A program made the position numbers and the translations under genes. Below, piece after piece: positions 18,132 to 26,141 of a stretch of DNA of 41,243 bases (the first letter of the stretch is position 1; every line of letters starts with the position of its first letter). Under the pieces are notes generated by a model. It saw only the letters and a list, made by a program, of their open reading frames with translations, made no database searches and was not told the origin of the DNA. The stretch comes from Megasphaera sp. NM10 (GTDB lineage Bacteria; Bacillota; Negativicutes; Veillonellales; Megasphaeraceae), in contig NZ_APHY01000012.1 of assembly GCF_000417505.1 (NCBI RefSeq), positions 1 to 41,243 on the forward strand, given 5' to 3'.

Positions 18132-18956
18132 ATGCCAGAATTACCGGAAGTAGAAACGATACGGGCCTTCCTCGACGAGCGTGTCCGGGGAAAGGCCATT
18201 ACGGCCGTTGAAATAGGCCTGCCCAGGCTCATCAAGAATACGACGGCAGACCGTTTTGCAGCCGCCTTGACCGGCCAGACCCTGGAAGGCGTGGAACGCC
18301 GCGGCAAGTACCTCTTTGTCCGCTGCCGCGGTCCCTGGTCCTTTCTGGTCCATCTGCGCATGACAGGCAGCCTGCTCTATGAAGAAAAGCCCGGCCAGTA
18401 TGCTGGCCGGGCCATTCATCTTATTTTTACGCTCAGCGAAGGGCGCCTCCTCTACCGCGATATCCGCACCCTGGGCTGCCTGTGGCTCGTGCCGTCAGAG
18501 GGGGCGACAGGCGTCAAAGGTTACGACAACCTGGGACCGGACGCCATCAGTCCGGACTTCACGACGGAGCGGCTCTATGACCTCCTCAAGGGCTGCCACC
18601 GGCCGGTGAAGATGCTCCTCCTGGACCAGACCAAAGTGGCCGGTTTGGGCAACATCTACGTCGACGAAGCCCTGTTCCGGGCGGGCATCCGGCCCATGCG
18701 CCACAGCGATACAGTGACCCAAAAAGAAGCGGCCCGCCTTCATGAAGCCATCGTCGCCGTCCTCCAGGAAGGCCTGGAACACGGCGGCACGACAATCCGC
18801 AACTTCATCAGCAGCAACGGCAAAGAAGGGCAGAACCAGGAAAACCTCCGCGTCTACGGCCGCGAAGGCACGCCCTGCACCGTCTGCGGCACGACCATCG
18901 AATACACCAAACTGAACGGCCGCGGCACCCACTACTGCCCGAAGTGCCAATCGTAG
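18132..18956 (+). CDS. mutM: Formamidopyrimidine-DNA glycosylase (Fpg/MutM)
   Basis: A 274-residue bifunctional glycosylase/AP lyase that removes 8-oxoguanine. The N-terminal catalytic PELPEVETIR starts right after the initiator Met. RRGKYLFV holds the conserved Lys, followed by HLRMTGSL. The helix-two-turn-helix carries QTKVAGLGNIYVDEALF. The C-terminal zinc finger has CTVC and CPKC pairs. The start overlaps no gene but follows polA by 8 bases with TAGGTGAG (18121–18128) as ribosome site. A perfect 9-bp hairpin begins immediately after the stop. Confidence 0.96.
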   Translation: MPELPEVETIRAFLDERVRGKAITAVEIGLPRLIKNTTADRFAAALTGQTLEGVERRGKYLFVRCRGPWSFLVHLRMTGSLLYEEKPGQYAGRAIHLIFTLSEGRLLYRDIRTLGCLWLVPSEGATGVKGYDNLGPDAISPDFTTERLYDLLKGCHRPVKMLLLDQTKVAGLGNIYVDEALFRAGIRPMRHSDTVTQKEAARLHEAIVAVLQEGLEHGGTTIRNFISSNGKEGQNQENLRVYGREGTPCTVCGTTIEYTKLNGRGTHYCPKCQS

Positions 18957-19057
18957 GGGCCGCCTAAAAGGCGGCCCGCAGGTCGCAGGTCGCCGGCCGC
19001 CCGCCAATCATAGGGGCGCCCAAGCCTCCCTTCATAGGGGAGGTGGCCCGCAGGGCC
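18957..19057. repeat. Cluster of GC-rich palindromes after mutM (REP-like)
   Basis: Three dyads lie in 100 bases: GGGCCGCCT (18957–18965) / AGGCGGCCC (18969–18977); CCTCCC (19025–19030) / GGGAGG (19038–19043); GGCCC (19045–19049) / GGGCC (19053–19057). Two segments begin with CRTAGGGGC (18952–18960, 19009–19017). A tandem GGTCGCAGGTCGC is also present. No T-tracts follow, so these are not normal terminators. They look like an intergenic palindromic repeat family. Confidence 0.55.
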
Positions 19058-19096
19058 GGAGAGGTTAAGCAGGAGCCGTCCCAAAGGAGGAGTACT

Positions 19097-19810
19097 ATGT
19101 ACGGATTGAGTGTCAGACAGTGGCGGCAGATCTTTGCTATTTTGTCCCGCTATGGCAACCGGATCGATTGGGTGAAACTCTTCGGGTCGCGGGCTCGTGG
19201 CGATTATAAGCCTGTTTCCGATGTGGATTTGGCCATTGCCAGTACGGAAAATCTGGTGACGCCGCTGCAGCTCGATTTCGACCAGAGCCAGCTGCCCTTT
19301 ACTTTTGATCTCATTGATTACCGGCGTCAGCCGAATCAGAAATTGAAAGATGCCATCGACAGGGAAGGGAAACTGCTCTGGGCTGTCGACGGCAAAGGAG
19401 AATGGATGATGACGAAAGAACAATTACGGCTGAAGTGGGAAGACTACCACAAAGCCCTGAACCGCCTGGAAATTGCCCTGACCAAGACTTTGGACGAAGA
19501 CGACCTCTATCTCGATGCAACCATCCAGCGTTTTGAATTTACCTTTGAACTGGCCTGGAAACTGATGAAGGCCGTCCTGGACTATGAAGGCATCGAAGCG
19601 ACCAGCCCACGCAGCAGTATCCGCGAAGCCTGGAAACAACATCTCATCGGCGATGCGGAAAAATGGCTGGACATGCAGGTCAAACGCAACCTTTCTTTTC
19701 ATACCTATAATGAAGAAACGGCACAGGACATCTACCGCCACATCAAAGAAGACTACATCGGCCTGCTGCAGGTGCTGGATCAGGAAGTACGTTCGAGACT
19801 TGATATTTGA
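19097..19810 (+). CDS. Fused MntA-like nucleotidyltransferase antitoxin and HepT-like HEPN toxin
   Basis: One 237-residue chain joins two proteins normally encoded by adjacent genes. Residues about 1–100 are a minimal nucleotidyltransferase (MNT): GSRARGDYKPVSDVD (30–44) matches the GSX10DXD signature exactly. Residues about 105–237 are a HEPN domain of the HI0074/HepT type, with helices EFTFELAWKLMKAVLDYEG and the motif RNLSFHTY (197–204), an exact RX4HXY. In characterised HepT/MntA pairs, HepT is an RNase using R and H, and MntA modifies the Tyr with AMP to neutralise it. ATG 19097 follows AAAGGAGG (19083–19090). At the junction an internal AAAGGAG and in-frame ATGs (19406, 19409) could allow a separate HEPN product. 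It stands alone after the mutM palindromes, and a strong terminator follows. Confidence 0.88.
   Translation: MYGLSVRQWRQIFAILSRYGNRIDWVKLFGSRARGDYKPVSDVDLAIASTENLVTPLQLDFDQSQLPFTFDLIDYRRQPNQKLKDAIDREGKLLWAVDGKGEWMMTKEQLRLKWEDYHKALNRLEIALTKTLDEDDLYLDATIQRFEFTFELAWKLMKAVLDYEGIEATSPRSSIREAWKQHLIGDAEKWLDMQVKRNLSFHTYNEETAQDIYRHIKEDYIGLLQVLDQEVRSRLDI
19394..19411 (+). promoter_or_regulatory. Internal Shine-Dalgarno and in-frame ATG at the MNT/HEPN junction
   Basis: AAAGGAG (19394–19400) lies 5 bases before ATG 19406 and 8 before ATG 19409, both in the reading frame. The second would start MTKEQLRLKWEDYHKAL, where a free HepT protein would begin. It may be a relic of two genes fused by loss of a stop, or an active internal start. 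Confidence 0.55.
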
Positions 19811-19825
19811 CCTTACTAACAACGT

Positions 19826-19866
19826 AAAAGGGCTTATTGCACGGAGAATCGTGCATAAGCCCTTTT
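19826..19866. terminator. Bidirectional intrinsic terminator
   Basis: AAAAGGGCTTATTGCACG (19826–19843) pairs with CGTGCATAAGCCCTTTT (19850–19866) around GAGAAT, with a single bulged T. T-tracts on both strands would end both the fused toxin-antitoxin gene and the converging acetyltransferase gene. Confidence 0.85.
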
Positions 19867-19911
19867 GCTGTATGCAAAAATATCATAGCTTTATGGTCAT
19901 ATTCTTTAAAT

Positions 19912-20727
19912 TTATGGTAAAAGACGATAATTATGGGGAACTGAGATGTGGAAAATGTCAGACAGGAGATGGGCAGCTTCTTCTTTTCCAGAAATGGGAA
20001 GACGCTTTTCTACTTTGCCATTTCGATACACTTTCATTTCATCTTTTACGATAGTCAAATCGGCATCCTGGGTAAACAGGCTGATTTTCATGTATTTATT
20101 GAACCGGGAATCGGGATGTTGGTCACAATAGAAAGAGGGCATGATAAAATCGTCATCGATCTGCGGTTCATCGGTAAAACCATAGATCGGTTTCCATGAT
20201 TTCCCCAGTTCTTTTTGCATGAGTACATGGCCGTAGAAAGAGTCTTCATCCATACAATAGGAAGAAATACCATCATTTTGTATTTCTCCGGTCTTGATGC
20301 GGATTGGTTGTCTGGGGGATTCACTATTGACGCCAACATCAGTGAGCCAGGGGATACTGTCTATGGTAACTATCAGGACCCGGTGACGCCGCATCTGGAC
20401 AATACCGGGCTCGTCCATAAAACGGCCTGCCCGCTGTTCAACGTGATAGCCAAGTGTCGTGAGCAGTAGAAGAAACAGCCCTTGCAGTTCAAAGCAATAT
20501 CCGCCCCGTCGATGAAGAATCATTTTTTTATAGAGGTCTTCTGAATCCATGGATGTTGAAATGCCATTCATAGGGTCCAGATTTTCATAAGGAATGGATA
20601 AAAGATGATGGATTTGGAGTTCCTTCAAGCCGTCTATATCGGTTACCTTCGGTGGAGATACCAGATGGATCCGTTGGAGATAGTTTGCGAGTTCTTGCGA
20701 GGATAATTTGTGATGAGTGACATCCAT
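19912..20727 (-). CDS. nat: Arylamine N-acetyltransferase
   Basis: A 271-residue cytoplasmic enzyme moving acetyl from acetyl-CoA to arylamines or hydrazines. The Cys-His-Asp triad is visible: C78 in RRGGYCFELQ, H115 in RRHRVLIV, D130 in WLTDVGV. IPYENLDP is the usual family motif before it. The start at 20727 is preferred to an ATG at 20754 because GGGAGGAA sits about 7 bases ahead of it. It has its own promoter and terminator and no operon partner. Codon use is more AT-rich than the housekeeping block, so horizontal acquisition is possible. The natural substrate is unknown. Confidence 0.93.
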   Translation of the reverse strand: MDVTHHKLSSQELANYLQRIHLVSPPKVTDIDGLKELQIHHLLSIPYENLDPMNGISTSMDSEDLYKKMILHRRGGYCFELQGLFLLLLTTLGYHVEQRAGRFMDEPGIVQMRRHRVLIVTIDSIPWLTDVGVNSESPRQPIRIKTGEIQNDGISSYCMDEDSFYGHVLMQKELGKSWKPIYGFTDEPQIDDDFIMPSFYCDQHPDSRFNKYMKISLFTQDADLTIVKDEMKVYRNGKVEKRLPISGKEEAAHLLSDIFHISVPHNYRLLP

Positions 20728-20805
20728 GACAGGTTCCTCCCTTTTTTGATTCATGGGATATGAATTTTATCCTGGATCTTCAAACATGACTTTTGTCTAA
20801 AAAAT

Positions 20806-20834
20806 AGTATACCATACTCTGGGAAATGTGCCAA
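20806..20834 (-). promoter_or_regulatory. nat promoter
   Basis: On the minus strand TTGGCA (20829–20834), a 17-base spacer, then TATACT (20806–20811). The transcript would start near 20799, about 70 bases before the start codon. Confidence 0.7.
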
Positions 20835-21071
20835 TGCAATAACAATCCATACAATGTCGCCAGGTTGCATTATGGTATTTGTAGCAAGATACAAAAGATA
20901 TGTAAAAAAAGTTTTGCCGAACTGGATTTTGATGCTGCAAAAAGAGATGTCGCTCCTTTTTTGGCAAACACATAGCTCTTTGAAGTACTGAGTTTTTTCA
21001 AGCGATTACAGAAAAGTTAAAGATAGATTCATCTGCTATCAAGTCAGAGTAAATTAAATAAATAACAAAAC
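20835..21071. other. AT-rich intergenic region, no gene recognised
   Basis: About 240 bases without a supported coding region. A weak plus-strand promoter-like pair (TTGCAT at 20865–20870, GATACA at 20888–20893) and a short AAAAAGAG…CTCCTTTTTT dyad (about 20939–20963) could frame a small RNA, but both signals are poor and this is only a possibility. Confidence 0.3.
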
Positions 21072-21113
21072 GACCCCCTAATCGTTAGAGTTTTGGTCTA
21101 ACAATTGGGGGTC
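21072..21113 (-). terminator. Terminator of the BCCT–DUF389 transcript
   Basis: GACCCCC…TTAGA (21072–21089) pairs with TCTAA…GGGGGTC (21097–21113). Read on the minus strand it is followed by GTTTTGTTATTT. It lies 35 bases past the DUF389 stop. Confidence 0.75.
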
Positions 21114-21148
21114 GGTATACTTTTCAGCTGCTTAAAGCAGTTTTGATT

Positions 21149-22522
21149 TTACCATTGAATCCCGTTGCCATAGTATTCGCTGGGAGCATTGCTGGTCTGG
21201 ACATTCAGAATGACAGGCATGTTTACCTGACCTTTGATCCAATCATGCAGACGCAGCGCGTCATCGGCACTAAGGGGAGTTCTGACGGTAACTTCGGCCA
21301 TGAAACGGTCGTAGCCAAATGTACCGTCTTTCGTATCGTTATCTCGATGCAAGGCTGTTAGCGTGCCACCCCGGACAGACTGGATTTCCGGGAATAATAA
21401 AGGAGCCTGGCTGTTTAGAATCTGGATGACCTGCTGGTCTGCTGCAGCACGTTCGTAAGCTGGGTAATATTTACTGGTCAGCATCTTGTACGAAGCTTCT
21501 TTTTCGGCTTTGCCTTGTTTTTCTATACGTGAATTGATTAATCGCTGCACTTCCTCAGTGTTCAGATTCCTGTTTCCCTGGATAATAGAAAGAGATATGC
21601 CTTGAAGACGTGGATAGTTATTTATGTTCGATTTAAGCTGGTCTATTTGTTCTTCCGTCAGGACAGCCCCGACAAGATCAATTGTCAAGGTCTTATCTTT
21701 TAGTGTGTAAGAAACGACACTAGTTTTTTCAAAATTCATGTTTGTTTCTATAAAAGATTTGACCTGGACTTCCTGGAGCGCATCTTTTACCGTTAGATGA
21801 GCCATATAGATGCTTGGAATCGTAATTAATAGGCCGAGGATAACTAAAATGAGACGCTGTTTGCGAAAATGAGCTTCAGCGACATTGCCGTGAGGCGGGA
21901 CTTTCAGAATCTTAAATACCAAGAACGAAGACAAGGCAATGAAAAAGGCATTGATGAAGAACAGGTACAAGGCACCCAGGAAAAACGTGTGGTTCCCGGA
22001 GGCCAGCCCATAGCCGGCCGTACAGAGGGGCGGCATCAGTGCCGTGGCGATGGCGACGCCGGGGATGACATTGCTCTTTTCTTTCCGCGTGTTCCCGACC
22101 GCACCGGCAATCCCGCCGCATAAGGCGACGAGGACATCCCAGATTGTCGGGGTAGTCCGGGCCAGGATTTCATCTGTCGGCGAGGTAAACGGCGAAAGGA
22201 GAAAATAAATCGAAGCTGTCAGCACGGCCAGGCCGACCTGGAAGGATAATTTGATGAGGGATTTGCGGATAAAAGGGACGTCATATGCGGCCATTCCGTA
22301 GCCCGTCGCTACGATACCGCCCATCAGCGGGGAAATGAGCATGGCGCCGATGATGACGGCGACGCTGTTCAAGTTCAGGCCGATGCAGGCGATCATGATG
22401 GCCATGACTAAGACGATCAAGTTCGTGCCTTCGATGGTGGCGTCGGATAAGATGCGCTGATTGATGACTTCCATCGGGGCCGAGTCGCCTTTCAAATCGA
22501 TTAAGTTATTCCAGCGGTTCAT
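21149..22522 (-). CDS. DUF389 family membrane protein
   Basis: 457 residues. The N-terminal half has about six hydrophobic helices (NLIVLVMAIMIACIGL, VAVIIGAMLISPLMGGIVA, PGVAIATALMPPLCTAGYGLA), the typical signature of the DUF389/TIGR00341 family. The C-terminal half is soluble and rich in charged residues, with an OB/BON-like look (LTIDLVGAVLTEEQIDQLKSNI). The function is unknown. ATG 22522 overlaps the stop of the BCCT gene (ATGA), with AAGGAGG ahead, so it is translationally coupled to the transporter. A joint role in osmotic or membrane stress is inference. Confidence 0.88.
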   Translation of the reverse strand: MNRWNNLIDLKGDSAPMEVINQRILSDATIEGTNLIVLVMAIMIACIGLNLNSVAVIIGAMLISPLMGGIVATGYGMAAYDVPFIRKSLIKLSFQVGLAVLTASIYFLLSPFTSPTDEILARTTPTIWDVLVALCGGIAGAVGNTRKEKSNVIPGVAIATALMPPLCTAGYGLASGNHTFFLGALYLFFINAFFIALSSFLVFKILKVPPHGNVAEAHFRKQRLILVILGLLITIPSIYMAHLTVKDALQEVQVKSFIETNMNFEKTSVVSYTLKDKTLTIDLVGAVLTEEQIDQLKSNINNYPRLQGISLSIIQGNRNLNTEEVQRLINSRIEKQGKAEKEASYKMLTSKYYPAYERAAADQQVIQILNSQAPLLFPEIQSVRGGTLTALHRDNDTKDGTFGYDRFMAEVTVRTPLSADDALRLHDWIKGQVNMPVILNVQTSNAPSEYYGNGIQW

Positions 22523-24537
22523 GATTTTCCTCCTTGTCCGGGATGTACTTTATCTGTCAGGTATAAGTCGTGTTTGCCGGCTGCCAGCATCTTGACATAT
22601 CGTTCATATTGACGGAGGACGTCGGTGATCAATTCATCTTTCTGCATATATTTGATGCTGTATCCGCGTCGGCCGTCGGCAAAATAACAAATGGGTTCAT
22701 AATTTTCCTCTTCCGTAATGGTCGGGAAGGACAGGGAGCCGACGACAGTATCGGATACGTCATTGGCCCGGTAGCGGATGCCATAAATGAAATTGCGGAG
22801 GCTCCCGCTTTCGACAATCAATTCCCGGCAGGCCGTCTGACTATCATCACTGCCCTGGATGTGGACGGAAATTCCATTCCGCAGAAATTCCTGGCGCAGT
22901 TCCTGGAAAGCCGGGTCGACGGTCTGTTTGAGGAACTGCTGGAAATCGTCCAAGGTCCCGACGGATACGATTTTTTTCAGCCGGTCCTGCCAATGGGAGC
23001 CATCCCAGTAGACGGTACTTTCTGACAATTTTCTGCTGAAATAGGCGTTATCGATCGTCAAGCCCCGGAGCAGGCAGAACACCATCAGGATCATGATGAC
23101 GGCAAAGGGCAGGGCGATGATGACGGTCATCGTCTGCAGGGCTTGGAGGCCGCCGGAATAGAGCAGGGCGATGGACAGCAGGGCAAGCAGGGTTCCCCAT
23201 AAGACAGTCTGCCACTTGGGAAACGTATTCTTCCCTTGCGAGGCGATGCTGTTGATGACGAAAATCCCCGAGTCAGCCGAAGTGATAAAGAAAATGACGA
23301 TGACCAGCAGGGCAATCAGTGAGGTGACCAGGGCCAGGGGGAATTGGTCCAGGAACAGGAATAAGAGCTTTTCCGTTTCCGCGGCGGCCTGGGTCAGGAT
23401 GCCACCGGTCTGGCCGTCGACCCAGATGGCCCCGTTGCCGAACACGGTCATCCAGAAGATATTGAACAGGGTAGGGACCAGGAGGACGCAGACGACAAAT
23501 TCGCGTATCGTGCGGCCTTTGGAAATCTTAGCGATGAAGAGACCGACGAAGGGCGCCCAGGAAATCCACCAGGCCCAATAGGTGATGGTCCAGTTCGTGA
23601 ACCATTCTTCTTTGGTGCTTTCGTAGGCGAAAGTGCGGAAAGACAGTTCGATGATGTGTGTCAGATAGTAGCCTACGTTTTCTGTGAAGGCCGACAAGAG
23701 ATATACCGTCGGGCCGGCGAAGAGGATGAACAGGAGCAGGGCGATGGCCAGGATCAGATTTCCCTGGCTCATGTAACGGATCCCCTTACTTACGCCGGAA
23801 ATGGCCGACAAGATGGCCAGGCCGACGGTGATGACAATCAAGAGGACGATGTGGGAAAAAGAGGCTGTCGAAAAAATGCCGACAGCACTCAGGCCGGCGT
23901 TGAGCTGCATGGCTCCGAAGCCCAGCGTCGTCGTCAGACCGAAAATCGTCGCACAGAGGGCGACGATATCGATCAGGTTGCCCCAGAAACCGTTCAGTCT
24001 ATGCTTCAGGAGGGGATAAAAACCGGAACGCAGGGTTACGGGAAGCTGATAGCGGAATCCGAAATAGGCCAGGGCCAGGCCGATGATACCGTAAATCGCC
24101 CAGGCATGGATTCCCCAATGGAACAGGGTGTTCAGCATGGCTTCCTTCGTTTGGACCAGTGATGAAGCCGACCCGTGCAAGGGGGCCGATAAGTGGGAAA
24201 TCGGTTCGGCTACACCAAAGAACATCAGGCCAATGCCCATACCGGCTGAAAACAGCATGCACAGCCAGGAAAAAAAGGAAAATTCTGGTTTTTCATCTTC
24301 GTTTCCCAAGCGGATGTCACCGAGTTTTCCCAGGCATAAGATGACCAGGAAGAGGAAAAAGAAGGCGACACAAAGAATGTATACCCAGCTGAATGAACTG
24401 AATATATATTCTTTTACAATACTTAAAATTGTATCTGTCCGGTCGGGAAAGAAGATACAGCTTATGATGACGATCCCAATGAATAAGATACTGGGCAGGA
24501 CAATACTTGCCTGCAAGTTGTTTTTTGGAATTTTCAA
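22519..24537 (-). CDS. BCCT-family betaine/choline/carnitine transporter (BetT-like)
   Basis: A 672-residue secondary transporter of the betaine-choline-carnitine family with about 12 membrane helices. The hallmark WTITYWAWWISWAPFVGLFIA segment is present, and GMGIGLMFFGVAEPISH precedes it. A hydrophilic tail of about 150 residues follows the last helix (from DRLKKIVSVGTLDDF), as in the longer choline transporters such as E. coli BetT. The chosen start is TTG 24537, preceded by AAAGGTGG. An in-frame ATG at 24654 lies upstream of the promoter and is rejected. Likely role: uptake of choline, carnitine or betaine for osmoprotection or catabolism; the substrate is not determinable here. DUF389 follows in the same operon. 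Confidence 0.92.
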   Translation of the reverse strand: MKIPKNNLQASIVLPSILFIGIVIISCIFFPDRTDTILSIVKEYIFSSFSWVYILCVAFFFLFLVILCLGKLGDIRLGNEDEKPEFSFFSWLCMLFSAGMGIGLMFFGVAEPISHLSAPLHGSASSLVQTKEAMLNTLFHWGIHAWAIYGIIGLALAYFGFRYQLPVTLRSGFYPLLKHRLNGFWGNLIDIVALCATIFGLTTTLGFGAMQLNAGLSAVGIFSTASFSHIVLLIVITVGLAILSAISGVSKGIRYMSQGNLILAIALLLFILFAGPTVYLLSAFTENVGYYLTHIIELSFRTFAYESTKEEWFTNWTITYWAWWISWAPFVGLFIAKISKGRTIREFVVCVLLVPTLFNIFWMTVFGNGAIWVDGQTGGILTQAAAETEKLLFLFLDQFPLALVTSLIALLVIVIFFITSADSGIFVINSIASQGKNTFPKWQTVLWGTLLALLSIALLYSGGLQALQTMTVIIALPFAVIMILMVFCLLRGLTIDNAYFSRKLSESTVYWDGSHWQDRLKKIVSVGTLDDFQQFLKQTVDPAFQELRQEFLRNGISVHIQGSDDSQTACRELIVESGSLRNFIYGIRYRANDVSDTVVGSLSFPTITEEENYEPICYFADGRRGYSIKYMQKDELITDVLRQYERYVKMLAAGKHDLYLTDKVHPGQGGKS

Positions 24538-24598
24538 AGAAAAACCACCTTTCCAAAATAAAAATGAAAGATATGAACAAATTAATTGTATTATATAA

Positions 24599-24627
24599 AT
24601 TGTATCATATCGAAAAGTACGTGACAA
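24599..24627 (-). promoter_or_regulatory. Promoter of BCCT–DUF389 operon
   Basis: Minus strand: TTGTCA (24622–24627), a 17-base spacer, TACAAT (24599–24604) with TG one base before it (extended -10). The transcript would begin near 24592, which places the true start codon at 24537. Confidence 0.75.
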
Positions 24628-24705
24628 ATGGAAGGAATCATTGACTTTTTCCATGGCTTATGTCATTCTTAGTAAGTCAGACTATGTATTGATTGGGGGA
24701 AAACT

Positions 24706-26141
24706 ATGATTTTGAATGGATTGATGGCGGTCTCCGATGCTTTGTGGGGGACGCCGATGATTGTCGTGCTGGTCAGTATGGGCTTGTATTTGAGTATCCG
24801 TTTTCATTTTTACTATAATTTCCGGCACATCGGGTTTCATTTCCGCAATACTTTTGGCAAGATGTTCCAGCACCATGGCAGCGGCCAGGGGTCGGTATCG
24901 GGGTTCGCCGCAGCTTGTACGGCCATGGCCAATACGATAGGCGTCGGCAATATCGGCGGCGTGGCGACGGCCATCGTTTCCGGCGGCCCCGGCGCCGTCT
25001 TCTGGATGTGGGTCTCGGGCTGTCTCGGCATGTCGACGAAGGCCTGCGAAATCATTTTGGGCCAGCGCTTCCGCGTCAAGTATTCTGAATCCATGGATGA
25101 ATACATGTGCGACCGGTCCTTTGTCATGCGCAACGCCCTGGGCTGGCGGAAAGGGGCTTTCCTGTTGGCCATTGCCTGTTTTACCCTGGGTCCCTGGACG
25201 TGCAGCGTCCAGACGGAATCCGTCGTAGGCGCCCTGCGGGAAGCCTTCGGCATCGACCCGCTCTGGTCAGCCGCTTTTCTGGGCCTCACCTGTTTCGTCA
25301 CCATCTTCGGCGGCTTGCGGCGCATTTCGGCCGTCATGGAACGGGTCGTGCCCATCATGGCCCTGCTCTACATCCTCGCGGCCTGGCCATCCTCGTCCAG
25401 CATCTGCCGCAGGTACCGGAGACGCTGGAATTGATCGTCCGCAGCGCCTTTACACCCATGGCTGGTGTCGGCGGTTTCGCCGGGGCCACCGTCAAGGACG
25501 CCATGCGCTATGGCATTGCCCGCGGCCTCTATTCCAATGACGCCGGTACGGGCTATGGCATCATCGCCCATGCGACGGCCCGGACGGACCATCCTGTCCG
25601 CCAGGCTTCCTGGGGCTGGGGCGAAGTGTTCCTCGATACGATCGTCGTCTGCTCAGTCACGGCCTTGTCGCTGCTCCTGACAAATTCCTACATCGATTAT
25701 CCCGGTGTCGACAGTGCCAGTTTGACGACGGTCGCCTTCCGCATTTCCTTTGGTGACTGGGGCGCCTGGTTCATGGCCATCGCCATTACGGTCTTTGCCT
25801 GGACGACGATCATCGGCATGTATTACAGCTGCGAAAAATCGGTCAACTACGCTTTCGGTGATACCCGGCGCAACCGCAGGGCGACCAAGGTCTATATGAT
25901 CTATTACATGATTCCCTGTGTCGTCCTCTACAATGCCAAAGCCGATGCCCTGTGGGCCATGACCGATATTTTGTCGGCTATTTACGTCATGATCACGATT
26001 TTATTCATCGTCACGCAGCGGAAAGAAATTTTCCGCTTGTTCAATGATTTCTGGTTCCGTTTCCTGCCGGCGCAGGAACGAGGGGAAAATCCGCCTGTCG
26101 TCGCTTATGGGACGGTGCCTGTGAAAGGGGAAAGAAAATGA
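24706..26141 (+). pseudogene. AGCS sodium:alanine/amino-acid symporter, frameshifted in this sequence
   Basis: A sodium-coupled alanine/glycine symporter of the AGCS family. The first frame (from ATG 24706) has SGFAAACTAMANTIGVGNIGGVATAI, the family signature, and several membrane helices to MALLYIL. The rest continues in the next frame from LAILVQHLPQVPETL through GGFAGATVKDAMRYGIARGLYSNDAGTG to 26141. The text CTCGCGGCCTGG at 25376–25386 lacks one G; CTCGGCGGCCTGG restores YILGGLAIL. The corrected length is 478 residues, normal for the family. The GATTGGGGG stretch just before ATG 24706 serves as ribosome site. The stop overlaps the next gene by ATGA, suggesting transport and metabolism of one amino acid. 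Probably a sequencing deletion. Confidence 0.88.

Noticed and set aside
20838-21071. Small RNA gene between nat and the DUF389 gene
   Set aside because: Promoter and terminator signals are both poor; kept only as a remark in the intergenic entry.
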